The notes under the pieces: generated by a model
The model's input: only the letters and a program-made list of their open reading frames with translations
What the model was told of the DNA's origin: nothing
Database searches by the model: none
Origin: Ophioceras dolichostomum
Taxonomy: Eukaryota > Ascomycota > Sordariomycetes > Magnaporthales > Ophioceraceae
Direction: 5' to 3'
Assembly (NCBI GenBank): GCA_003049485.1
Contig: PYST01000345.1
Coordinates: forward strand, 1-41,261
DNA length: 41,261 bases
Position numbers and translations under genes: made by a program
Part shown: positions 24,372 to 32,867 of the stretch, piece after piece
How the letters are laid out: each line of letters opens with the position of its first letter
How positions within the stretch are numbered: position 1 is the stretch's first letter

Positions 24372-26132
24372 CTAAACAAAGTGTTGGGGAGAGTCAGTAT
24401 TAGAAAGCGAGGTCTGATTCTGGAAAAGAAATGATGCTGACTTGCTGTCGGAGAACGCTGCTTGGCGGGTCTTGAAGGATTCGGGCGGCTCTCACCGTCT
24501 TCTTATGTCATGGACTCGACCTTCGTCAGCGTCTGCCTGTCGAGAGCCCTTGTCGACTGGTGTTCGCAGAATAACTTTCGGCCCCCGAACGTGGGGTCGA
24601 AATGACTGTTTATTATCGGTGTCTGTTCGACGGGCTGGCAGCCCTGGTCGGACTGGTCGGTCGGGACGAAGCCATGTCGGCCCGCACATGGACACGGACA
24701 GACCGGGGCGGACCCGAAACGCGGCAGACAGCCCGGCCGGCTGCGGCGACCCTGCGACGATAAAGGTCGGAATATGCTCAGAAGCCGTTAAATGGCATGT
24801 TTGCGGCCAGGACGGTCGGGTGCTGGCCGGCTGTAGGGCTGGACTGGATGGGTTGGCCCGAGTCTCGCACCTCGCTTGGCGGCCGAGGCCGGTCACTGAG
24901 GCCTTGAAACGGGCTACGCCACCCCTCCGGCCTTTACTCTGGCTTAAGTCACCGCAATGGTCATGCGGAAACCCGAGCGTTGTGCTTCTCCAAATCCGGT
25001 TGCATCCATTTCTTCGAGAAGATTCGCGTGGGTGACGTCGTCGTCGACTCGTTGCGTCGTCATGTTTGGGGGCCAAAGTTGCGGGATTTGGCGAGCCGAC
25101 TTGCTGACCTCGTTGACATCACAAACTCGGAGCGAAATCTGAGTGCTTAAGAGGAGCAAGAGGGAGACTTTGCGCTGGCATCCGAATGGTGCCGGCGTTG
25201 CGGTGGCGATGTGAGAGATCTCGTCTCTGGGGTTTCTTTCGATGTTGTGGCTTTGTGTTGCGCTGGCTTCGCAGCCGAGTGCCGACACCATTGTTGACCA
25301 AGTGACACAGGGTTATTCAGTGACAACGCGCTTCACCACACAATCGATGTGAAATAACACACGCCTAGTACGAGAGGGTGCTCACCCGAAAACGTCGTGC
25401 CACAGAGATGAGTAGGAGCAGGCACGGTTGGAGAACAGATGTGGACGGCCGAACGACACCGCCTGGTACTAGAATGTGATAGGAAAATCGACCTGCTAGT
25501 ATTTAGTAGTACTATATGGTTTTACTGAGATTATGATGCCCTTTCTCTCGGGCAGGCTCGAGATGGCATCAGACTTTTCGGCTGAATCATATACAAGCAT
25601 ACTACGTCCACTCGCGGCTCAAGCTTAGATCATGGCTCTCCTCTCTTCCCGCTTGGATAAAACTTTGTGATTGTGCGGAATTCGTGTCTGGTACTCTTCT
25701 TCCATTCCGTTTGCCTTCCTGTCCACATGTTCGCCAGCTTCATTGGACTCACACCACTCAACGCTGCAGGTAAACTCGGAAGTTCGATGCCGCTACCTTG
25801 AATCTCGCATTCACTTCTTTCCTTCTGCTCACTAAGTCCCACGTGCAAGGAGGATCCGTCTTATTCCAGGCCTTCCTGCCCCTCACTCAGAAACTCTCCC
25901 TCTTTCCTTGAAACTCGCCTTTCTCACCTTGAGAGTCTCATGCTCCTCAAGCCCTCTCGCTCTCTCTTTCTTACAGAGACTGCCACAACGAACCAACGAC
26001 TGCCAAAGATGTGTCGTTGGAGCTAGCTTAGACCTCCCTCTCTTGCCATCTTCTCTTCCTCTCATTTCACCCAACCCCCATTTCCAGAATCATCTTCACT
26101 TCAGCAAGTTCAGTTTCCCGCCAAACGGAATC
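24372..26132. other. Intergenic region before the kinase-like gene
   Basis: It includes a GC-rich block with repeated CGGCCGG-type words (about 24,640-24,900). A minus-strand ATG frame starts at 25063 (MTTQRVDDDVTHANLLEEMD...) and runs about 40 codons; it could be the missing first exon of the small gene at 23.7-24.4 kb, but no compatible donor was confirmed. The last 250 bp before 26133 are strongly pyrimidine-rich, as is usual just upstream of fungal start codons. Confidence 0.45.
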
Positions 26133-27773
26133 ATGAGCAGGCGAAACACCAACCCCGGCCCCGGTGAGATAGTCTGCCTCCTCGGCAGCAACGGTGGCGG
26201 TCCCGGCACCATCCAGCCGGTCAATAACCACGTTCGAGGGGTGCGATGGACCTGGCCGGGCGGCGCCCAGGACCATCTTGCTGTTTTTCAGCCGAACGCC
26301 AATCCTTCCATCTGGCGCATCACCAACTACACGAACTTCGGCGACGTATTCGTCTCAACGCCTACGCAGCAAACCAGGCCATCTACCAGCTCGACGGATC
26401 CAAGCTCCATCGCGGTTGCTAATACGAACATAGGCAAGGTCGTCGACCTTGCCATCGTCTCCATGGGCAACAACAGCGTCTTCGTCGTTACCCTGAACGA
26501 CTGCGCCATGGTCAGGGAGGGCACGTCGTTCAACCGCACCAAGATCTTCCAGTCCTGGTGGCTCGGCGCTCCGCTTCCCCTCGACATCAACTTTCAGTAC
26601 GGCCACCTCACGATCACCATCGGCCGGCCCGTCGGCGTCGCCCCCTTCAAGCGGTGGCAGGCAGGTGACGCCGCCCGCTTCTACCCGGGCGATCTCGGTT
26701 TCAACGGCCATCGCTCCGTCCAAGGCTTGCGCGGCGCCACCTACTACCTCCAGGTCGACGCCAAGGCCACCACGATCGGCTCGGTCGAGTTCGTGCGAGA
26801 CGCGACCGCCATAAGCTCTGCCCCAGCCGGCGGCGTCGTCCGCGACGGCTATCCGCCGCCCGAGGTGATTCTCAAGCAGCCTCGCTACTTGTTCGGGCGC
26901 ATGGTTGTGGCCACCAACGGCATCCCCGCCGCGAACGACGCGCCGATATTCCTCCCGCCAGAGGTCTTCCGCCTCGCCAACATGGCCAGCCACCCCAACC
27001 TAGTCGGGTTCGTCGACTTCTGCCCCCTGCAGCACGTCGTCGTCATGGAGAGCCACAAGCGCCTCGACTTGATCCTCGCAAACCATGTCGCCGTCCCGTA
27101 CGCCCGGGCCCGCCGCGAATTCATGCTGCCCGTCTTCCGGCAGCTTCTTTTCGTCATCGCTCATCTACACACCTACCAGCAGCAGCAGCGGGAACAAGCC
27201 ACACGCGAGAACAACTATAACCGCAGAATGGTCGTTAACCACGTCGACATGCGCCCCTGCAACGTCCGCTACGACGAGCGCACCCGCCTCCCTGGAACAG
27301 GCATGCCGAACGCGGCCCTTCTCAAAGTTAAGTTCCTTTATACCTGCCCGGCGCCCGAGATGTGCATCGCACCTTCCGCCTCGCACTCCCACTGGCAGCA
27401 ACCCGCTGCCGATCACCACCACCGCTACCACGCGCCCGAGACCCTCCACGGCGTCTTCTTGCCCACGGGCGACGTCTACGCTTTAGGCAAGACCCTGATG
27501 GTGCCCTTCTACAAGGATCGCCTCGCGCCGAACCACCCGCTCATCGCCGGTGCCGGCGGACAAGCGCGTTCGGTCCACGAGGAGCTGGCGTACACCGGGC
27601 AGCTCTCCTCCTCGTCCTCGGTAAACGGGGAGGGGCACGGGCGCGCGCCGTTCCTCGTCGCGAAGCTGCTGGTCAAAATGGTGCGGTCCGACCCGTATCG
27701 GCGGCCGTCCGTCGCGGAGTGCCTGTGCGTCGTGCGGGCCATCGAGCGCGGTGATTTGAGTGTGGAGGTGTGA
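26133..27773 (+). CDS. Protein-kinase-fold protein, likely pseudokinase
   Basis: Intronless, 546 aa. The ATG at 26133 is the only Met codon in the frame before the conserved part; the frame stays open 75 codons further upstream but has no ATG there. Residues about 1-235 form a beta-rich region I cannot name. Residues about 240-546 follow the kinase fold: an alpha-C-like EVFRLANMASHPNLVGFVD (Glu about 277), a hinge VVMES, a catalytic-loop-like NHVDMRPCNV (Asp372 and Asn377 kept, Lys replaced by Arg374), an APE-like HAPE (434-436), the F-helix GDVYALG (Asp447) and the late Arg in DPYRRPSVAECL. The VAIK lysine and the Asp of DFG are not visible (LLKVKFLY stands where DFG should be), and no Gly-rich loop is seen. 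A scaffold or regulatory role is inferred. The N-terminal half has no recognised relatives here. Confidence 0.75.
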   Translation: MSRRNTNPGPGEIVCLLGSNGGGPGTIQPVNNHVRGVRWTWPGGAQDHLAVFQPNANPSIWRITNYTNFGDVFVSTPTQQTRPSTSSTDPSSIAVANTNIGKVVDLAIVSMGNNSVFVVTLNDCAMVREGTSFNRTKIFQSWWLGAPLPLDINFQYGHLTITIGRPVGVAPFKRWQAGDAARFYPGDLGFNGHRSVQGLRGATYYLQVDAKATTIGSVEFVRDATAISSAPAGGVVRDGYPPPEVILKQPRYLFGRMVVATNGIPAANDAPIFLPPEVFRLANMASHPNLVGFVDFCPLQHVVVMESHKRLDLILANHVAVPYARARREFMLPVFRQLLFVIAHLHTYQQQQREQATRENNYNRRMVVNHVDMRPCNVRYDERTRLPGTGMPNAALLKVKFLYTCPAPEMCIAPSASHSHWQQPAADHHHRYHAPETLHGVFLPTGDVYALGKTLMVPFYKDRLAPNHPLIAGAGGQARSVHEELAYTGQLSSSSSVNGEGHGRAPFLVAKLLVKMVRSDPYRRPSVAECLCVVRAIERGDLSVEV

Positions 27774-27843
27774 TGGAATGATGGTGGTACATCGATTGAG
27801 GAAAGGAAGGTAAGGAGGGAAGTCAAAGAGCGAGTCTTCGTCG

Positions 27844-27964
27844 TACGCCACACCACCACTCAGCTCCCCGTCCTCGACATCTCTAGCCTCTGTCCTCGAT
27901 ATCTCTACCTTTGACGGACGCCACACCACCACTCAGCTCTCCGTTTTTGACATTTTACCCTCTG
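27844..27964. repeat. Two-copy short direct repeat
   Basis: Copies at 27844-27891 and 27918-27964. They are identical over the first 21 bases or so, then differ mostly by T replacing C in the second copy. They lie in the 3' flank of the kinase-like gene and end immediately before a LINE insertion. Confidence 0.7.
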
Positions 27965-27966
27965 CC

Positions 27967-28663
27967 TCACCCTCTAGATCCCCCTGCTCCTGCGGGGAAG
28001 ACCGAACCCCAGCGCACATGGTTTATTGCCGAAAGGCGCGCCAGCTCCGTACTTCCTGGCCGAAGGCCGACCCAGCTCCTGAGAGCAACCGATACGAATA
28101 CTGGAAACGTTTAATCCAGAAACCGGAGCTGTTCGAGCACTTCACTAAAACGACCAAATTCTTCACAGAGATATGCCCCTGGAAGAAGGCGCCAATAAGC
28201 GCATAAACCAAATAATAACCATCCACCACCCGCAAAAGGCTCAAGGACCTCTAAGCGGCTGACTTTCCGGACGCGGCACACCAGTATCGCTCGCTCCCAC
28301 GACAACCAACCGTCTCCTTCTTCAAGGACAGATATAGCATTAAAACGCCCACAGCAGCCGCCACAGACGGAAGCAACGAAACGCCGAGCGCCAGCCCCGA
28401 GCTAATAGGGGGGCGGGAATGCGGCTTGAAGAACACGTACGCAATGGGGCGCCACGCCCCAGAGCATGATATGCTAGCTATTCCTCGTTCTGTGTTTGCG
28501 TTTCCTCTCTTTAACCTCACATTCAAGCACTAGTCCCTTGTATATAGTCGCTCGGTAGTCGCTAGCACGTCTTATGCCCCTCAGGAGGCAGGGATCTCGG
28601 GCAGATTCCGACTTCAGACGTTAAATACATCATTATCATCATCATCATCATCACCCTCTAGAT
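27967..28663 (+). mobile_element. 5'-truncated Tad-like LINE with 13-bp target-site duplication
   Basis: The element body, 27980-28650 (671 bp), is flanked by perfect copies of TCACCCTCTAGAT at 27967-27979 and 28651-28663. It starts inside an ORF whose C-terminus (27982-28206) reads PCSCGEDRTPAHMVYCRKAR..., a C-x-C-x7-H-x3-C motif typical of the C-terminus of fungal LINE reverse-transcriptase proteins. The ORF stops with TAA at 28204-28206. A 3' part of about 440 bp follows and ends in an (ATC)n tail at about 28629-28650. Truncation at the 5' end, a simple-repeat 3' tail and a 13-bp duplication are the classic marks of target-primed reverse transcription. The copy is dead on arrival. The clade assignment (Tad1/CgT1-like) is by motif only. 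Confidence 0.8.
27982..28206 (+). pseudogene. C-terminal fragment of a LINE ORF2-like protein
   Basis: 74 codons plus stop remain of the reverse-transcriptase/RNase-H-bearing ORF. The zinc-knuckle-like CSCGEDRTPAHMVYC (Cys, Cys, His, Cys) is followed by a basic tail with WPKADP, YEYWKRLIQ and FFTEICPW. There is no start codon: the fragment begins at the insertion's 5' truncation point. The frame is intact to its stop, so the insertion is not very old or has escaped heavy mutation. Confidence 0.72.
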
Positions 28664-29246
28664 AGCTAAGAAATACAATCTTAGCCTCGATTACGACTTC
28701 AGGTTTTTTTTTCCTTGTTTTTTTTGTTTTCCCTAATGTGGTAGCTAGACGCTAAACGCAACAAGAGATTGTATTCGCTAACTCAAAAGCAAAGAGTGGA
28801 AATGTCTACGACAGACTCGGATTCTTCAGGTGTTGCGGGAGAGGGAAGGGCTGGTGCAGAGAAGCCGGGAAGGATCATATGGGTGCCTGACTGAGGAAAC
28901 GAGATTAGCCTCGGGCATCAAAGCGGGTCAGGAACAACAATTGATCGGAAGCGCCCCTGATCATAGACTAGAAAATCTCTGCAGATTAGCGCCAGAGGGA
29001 GAGAGAGGAGAGATCACGGCCTTTTGCAAGTCCAATCAGAGTTCAAGTGCACGTGTGGTTTGACGCTTCTTGCTGACGGAACCGGTTTTCGCTATTATAA
29101 TTTTGCTAGTTTAAACGGTTTCGTCCTAAGAATATATAGTTTTCTGTTTCGTATTAAACAGCGAAATGAAAAATTCGAAAATTGTTTCGATATTTTTATT
29201 CAGTTAAAACATTTTCGGGTCGATTTTTTTTAATTAAAACAGAATA
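28664..29246. other. AT-rich spacer between LINE and pogo element
   Basis: No gene. The part from about 29075 to 29246 is strikingly AT-rich (runs of A and T, TTTTTTTTAATTAAAAC near 29,224-29,240) compared with the rest of the window. A short ATG frame at 28802 (MSTTDSDSSGVAGEG, ending at a TGA about 30 codons on) resembles the start of a disrupted protein, but nothing in frame continues it. This block is probably decayed mobile-element DNA. Confidence 0.45.
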
Positions 29247-29291
29247 ACGTGGTTCATCATCACCTCGCGCACTATTTCTTGGCATCACCAT
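29247..29291 (+). repeat. Left terminal inverted repeat of the pogo-class element
   Basis: 45 bp beginning ACGTGGTTCATC, directly after a TA dinucleotide. It pairs with two different right-hand segments: 31040-31082 (inner part best) and 31314-31338 (outer part best). Confidence 0.75.
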
Positions 29292-29336
29292 TTCCATCCT
29301 TGCAACGCAATAACAACGAAAGAAAATCAATTGAAA

Positions 29337-31002
29337 TTATTTATACATCTTTTCTTCTGATGTCTCTTCATGCTCCTCGCAAGTTCGGATGTTGTGTCCG
29401 GGTTGCCGCATTTGCCACAACGCCGTGAAGTTGCCGGCCCAGCCTCCGCCGCACCCCCTTCCAACGACTTCCTACCCGACTGTCGCCCGGCAGCGTCCTT
29501 TAGGGTGATCAGATCCTAAGCTTCTTTTACACTAAGTGCCCCTCCAGCTCGAACACGTGTCTTTTTGGCCCGCCGACGCTTTGCAAGTGCTTCATTGGCT
29601 TGTTTGAGGGTGCGGAGCTCGTCTCGCATAAGGGTCATTTCGTGGGCCATCCGCTCCGTACCTTTCACAAACTGCTTAACCGCTAAACAGACTGTGGTCG
29701 GAGAGCTACCCTGATGCTGAGCCATCCGGTCCCGCACGTATTCAGACTGAGACAAGGCTTCCTTGGGGTTTTGTGGCGTTTGAGAGGCCCATGGGTCGGC
29801 ACCAGGGAGAGAGGACTCGGTCGGCGTCGGCGTCCGTAGCTTGACGTCAAGCTTCGAAATCACGGCTTGAGGGTCGTAAGGCACGAGGCCGGCTCCTCGA
29901 AAGCCAGCCTGGATGTTTTGAACCGTCATAGTGGCGAGATAGGTCGCCTTGAACGCGATAAAGAACTCGGTCTTGGTGACGTGGTTGATATGAGCTCTGA
30001 TAAAGGCTTCGAGTTCTCGTCCGTACATTCGCTTCAGTACGCTGAAGCATCCAACATCCAAAGGCTGAGTGAGATGGGAGGAGTGTGCTGGGAGACAGAG
30101 TGTGATGATCTTCTTCTTTTTGCAGAAATCCTGGAAGCGGGCGGACAAGTGGCTTTCGTGGCCGTCCAAGACGATCATCCGATACACCCCCTGCTGTCTG
30201 GTCTTGGTGTACTTGTTGAAGTGCGCAATCCATTCCAGGGCTGCATCATTGTCCGTCCAGCCATTAGGGGGGGTTTTGATAACCCAGGAAGGAGGGAGGT
30301 CGTACTTAGTATACCAAGAGGCGAGGTGGTTGATGCCCTGGACAATCAAAAACGGCGGCCGTACAAAGCCATCACTGCTCACACATTCGACAGCAGTTGC
30401 CCATTCACGATTGCCAGGCTGCAGTTGCTTGCTTTTGCCACGTCGATCAGCACGTGTTACGACCATGCTGCTGCAAATGACGCCCATCATGAGGCCGGTT
30501 TCGTCGAAGTTGTAAAAGTCGGCATCCTGGGTCGCGTACTTCTCTCGCATGTTGGCCACCAGCCGGAACCACGCGTCGATAAGCACCGGATCTTCGCAGA
30601 GGGCTCTTTGAAAGTCATAGACGCGAGAAAAACGCATCTTTAGCTCCGGGCGGCGTTGGACGAAGCGATATGCCCACTGCTTGCCGACGGGCGTCGCGCC
30701 ACGCGTCGCGCTACGCGTCGCGAGGAGCAGATTCGCCATATCTTCAACATCAGCGATTCGTGGCGGAAATCCTTGAGAATCCAGATCGAGTATATATCGG
30801 ATGAGTGTCTCCTCTTCAGAGAGAGTTAGAATATGCCGGGCATTCCGTCTGTCGCTCATCGGGAGTTTGCCGTGCATGCGGTCGCGGAGTGAAGATTCAG
30901 AAACGTCATAGAGTTTTGCCGCACTCCGACGGGAAAGTTCTTAGATGCTTCGATAGCTTAGATTGCCAGCATTATACGGCTTTCTTGCGATTGTGTCGAC
31001 AT
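29337..31002 (-). pseudogene. Pogo-class transposase, disabled
   Basis: DDE transposase of the Fot1/Pot2/Tigger type. The uninterrupted core (29516-30877) is 453 codons and keeps the catalytic motifs: NFDETGL, IVLDGHESH and QPLDVGCFSVLKR. The N-terminal part starts at ATG 31002 and meets an in-frame TAA after 14 codons, where the family normally has Gln. A 1-nt shift about 8 codons later then leads into the helix-turn-helix (SAAKLYDVSESSLRDR). At the C-terminus a TAG (about 29516-29518) is followed by readable sequence to a zinc knuckle (CGKCGNP, then after another 1-nt shift GHNIRTC), ending at 29337. Both stops could arise by C-to-T at CpA. The copy is non-functional; the intact core means decay is moderate. 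Confidence 0.85.
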
Positions 31003-31039
31003 ATTTGCATTGATGAAAAATCGCGTGTTAAAATTGAAG

Positions 31040-31082
31040 ATGGTGATGCCAAGAAAAAGTGCGCCAGGCGTTGAACCACGGT
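31040..31082 (-). repeat. Inner right terminal inverted repeat
   Basis: Complementary to the left repeat over GCGCACT-x-TTTCTTGGCATCACCAT with one mismatch. The outer portion has a 4-bp gap relative to the left repeat and still ends in TGAACCACGG. No TA flanks it on the right. Confidence 0.65.
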
Positions 31083-31083
31083 T

Positions 31084-31103
31084 GGGTGCACTTCCGTGCA
31101 CCC
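31084..31103. repeat. Perfect hairpin (8-bp stem, 4-nt loop)
   Basis: GGGTGCAC, loop TTCC, GTGCACCC; one further T-A pair is possible outside. It lies just outside the inner right terminal repeat of the pogo-class element. Confidence 0.85.
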
Positions 31104-31300
31104 ACGTGGACGAGTTGCCTCAGTCACCAAGGCAGCCCCCTCGACAGACCCTTAGGTCACGTGGGCCCCTTGGAATCGCTTACAAAAGCGATTCCTCCTA
31201 CTCACGCGAGACTAGCTTTACTCTTCCCTGTACATCATCAGAATCAACAGATTGGTTTACCACGCGTGTTTGCTTTTTCCCCCTTGAAGCCCAACCAACA
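31103..31300 (+). repeat. Diverged direct repeat, copy 1
   Basis: This segment aligns end to end with 32090-32271: CACGTGG, TTGCCTCAGTC-AAGGCA, an A/T-rich TATA-like point, AGCTTT, ACGCGTG-TTG-T followed by a C-run, and CCAACA appear in the same order and similar spacing. Identity is perhaps 60-65% by eye. It may be a pair of related leader/promoter segments or relics of one repeat family. Confidence 0.5.
31172..31195. repeat. Perfect hairpin (10-bp stem, 4-nt loop)
   Basis: GGAATCGCTT, loop ACAA, AAGCGATTCC. This is the second perfect inverted repeat within about 110 bp, in the same 250-bp segment between the two right terminal repeats. There is no T-run after it, so nothing points to a terminator. 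Confidence 0.85.
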
Positions 31301-31313
31301 CCAGGTGATGATA

Positions 31314-31338
31314 TGAGCGAGGTGATGATGAACCACAT
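31314..31338 (-). repeat. Outer right terminal inverted repeat fragment
   Basis: Complementary to the first 25 bp of the left repeat with two mismatches. It is followed by TA at 31339-31340, the expected target-site dinucleotide. The inner half of the repeat is missing beside it. Confidence 0.65.
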
Positions 31339-31395
31339 TATTGTAATATCAAATACCACCAAACTCGTTCTCTAGTCCCCCACTCGTGCCACAGT

Positions 31396-31662
31396 CTTCC
31401 TGTGACGGTCGTCGCGCGTCGCGACCACCCATTGCCCCCAATTGGGTCGGTGGGGCACCACCGGAGCCCCACCTGGAGCTGCCACGACACGACCCCTCCA
31501 AGTGCGCCCTCACCGCCCGCGGCAGAATCTGCTATTTTGTGACAGTCAGGAAGCTCTGCTTCCAGACCTTCCTCCTTCCCTCCTTCATAGCAGAATCTTG
31601 ACACCATTGTGCCCTCCACCTCTGGCTTCCCAGCCTCTGGCCTTTGCGATCGTGACACTTCC
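31396..31662. mobile_element. Solo LTR with 5-bp target-site duplication
   Basis: The 257-bp segment 31401-31657 starts TGTGACGGTCG and ends CGATCGTGACA, so it has TG...CA ends within short imperfect inverted repeats. It is flanked by CTTCC at 31396-31400 and CTTCC at 31658-31662. Size, TG/CA ends and the perfect 5-bp duplication are as expected for a solo LTR left by recombination of an LTR retrotransposon. No coding remnants adjoin it, so Ty1/copia or Ty3/gypsy cannot be told apart. Confidence 0.65.
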
Positions 31663-32867
31663 TATTATCTAATTCAGAACCCGCAAGAATACCTCCTCGG
31701 GTGGACAATTGGGGTTCCGTTCGTAATCCTGTCCAGGTCGACAGGAAGGCAAGACAGGATACTTCAGTGACGGTTGGGAGTCAAACAGGCGAGGAATTAA
31801 TGAGGGGGAACGAAGGGGCTTTTGAGGAACCATCGTGAGGCGGGGACGCCGACAGTGATGATCCCGAGGAGGGGTTTCTAGCAGTGATGATTTTACAAAT
31901 GCTGCACGTTTCTGCGCTTCTGGTGGCGTGGGGGATCGTCATGGTGGGTGGTGTCTTGAACATGTAGGGTGCCATGACTTTCTCATTGGACTGAATTGTG
32001 GTGAGGGGGTAATCCCGTGTTGCTATGGTGTTCAGGTGTTCAAGTTCCCAATCCAGGTTGAGGGTGTTGGTTCATAGTAGGTACCTGCTCACGTGGCAGC
32101 TGTTGCCTCAGTCCTAAGGCATCAACTTCCAAGGCATCTACCTACCAAGCAGCCTTTATAAGGTCGCTCTCCCCACCAACGCACAGATAGCTTTCCTTTG
32201 GAAGAGAGACACAAGAATTCAGTAGTATTTGGCACGCGTGCTTGTTCCTTTCCCCATTGCCTTTCCAACAGAGGGAATTATATTCCAGTTGCGGAAAGAG
32301 GTCGCCTCGAGGCCGAGCTGTTTAGCTACGTTCTTGCTAGCCTCTTATGGTTGATGGAAATATTTGAGGAACATTCCTAGGTAGTGTTTGGTCATCCCTT
32401 TGATCGAAAACCTTCGCGCGACTATCTCAGATAGGTACTTCAAGGTAGATGCCCCCCATGAGGCGCCTTGGGAAATCATCCCGTTGGATCCAAGCTTTGA
32501 CCTACTCTGCTGGTCATCAGGTTGCCTGGCCGTCATACCAGGAATTTCACCCCGACATGCTCGCGCCCTTGGCATAAGTTCAAGTTGCGATCTAGCAATA
32601 GAAACAAAAGTTGACATGGGAGATAAGTGTACCTAGTAGGCAAATAGTACCGGGGAGATACCCATCCACTTAGCGTTATCCAATCGTCTACCACATTGCA
32701 CAACGGTACCTTCTTTTTCTTTGCCTTGACTCAGTCGTCCCCTGCATCCTCCCACGCTTGCCACAACTCTAAGTGCCTACCTAGGTACAAAGAAGAAGGA
32801 AAATACTTCCGTTCTCGCCACCTTCCCTCCCAGCCGCCACCAGTCACCCTCTCAGCAAGAAGCTTCC
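31663..32867. other. Intergenic region downstream of the CorA-like gene
   Basis: Contains copy 2 of the diverged repeat (32090-32271) and a TACCTAGGTA palindrome at 32778-32787, about 80 bp past the CorA-like stop codon. Short open frames (for example 32388-32636, plus) have no supporting features. Confidence 0.5.
32090..32271 (+). repeat. Diverged direct repeat, copy 2
   Basis: Partner of 31103-31300. Here a clearer TTTATAAGG lies at about 32155, followed within 110 bp by pyrimidine runs and then GAGGGAATT. No ORF with a supported start follows. The hairpins seen in copy 1 are absent. Confidence 0.5.

Larger units (their letters stand above)
29247..31338 (-). mobile_element. Decayed pogo-class (Fot1/Pot2-like) DNA transposon
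   Basis: The left terminal inverted repeat is 29247-29291 and is preceded by TA (29245-29246). Its inner 25 bp match the complement of 31040-31063 almost exactly. Its outer part (GTGGTTCATCATCACCTCGC) matches the complement of 31318-31336 exactly, with TA following at 31339-31340. The element is therefore either about 1.84 kb ending near 31082 (the usual size for Fot1/Pot2 relatives) with an extra terminal fragment outside, or 2.09 kb with about 250 bp inserted in the right repeat. The transposase lies on the minus strand and is broken. TA duplication, TIRs and transposase type all agree with the Tc1/mariner-pogo superfamily. Confidence 0.82.

Noticed and set aside
29867..30643. 258-codon plus-strand open frame
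   Set aside because: Antisense shadow of the transposase core.
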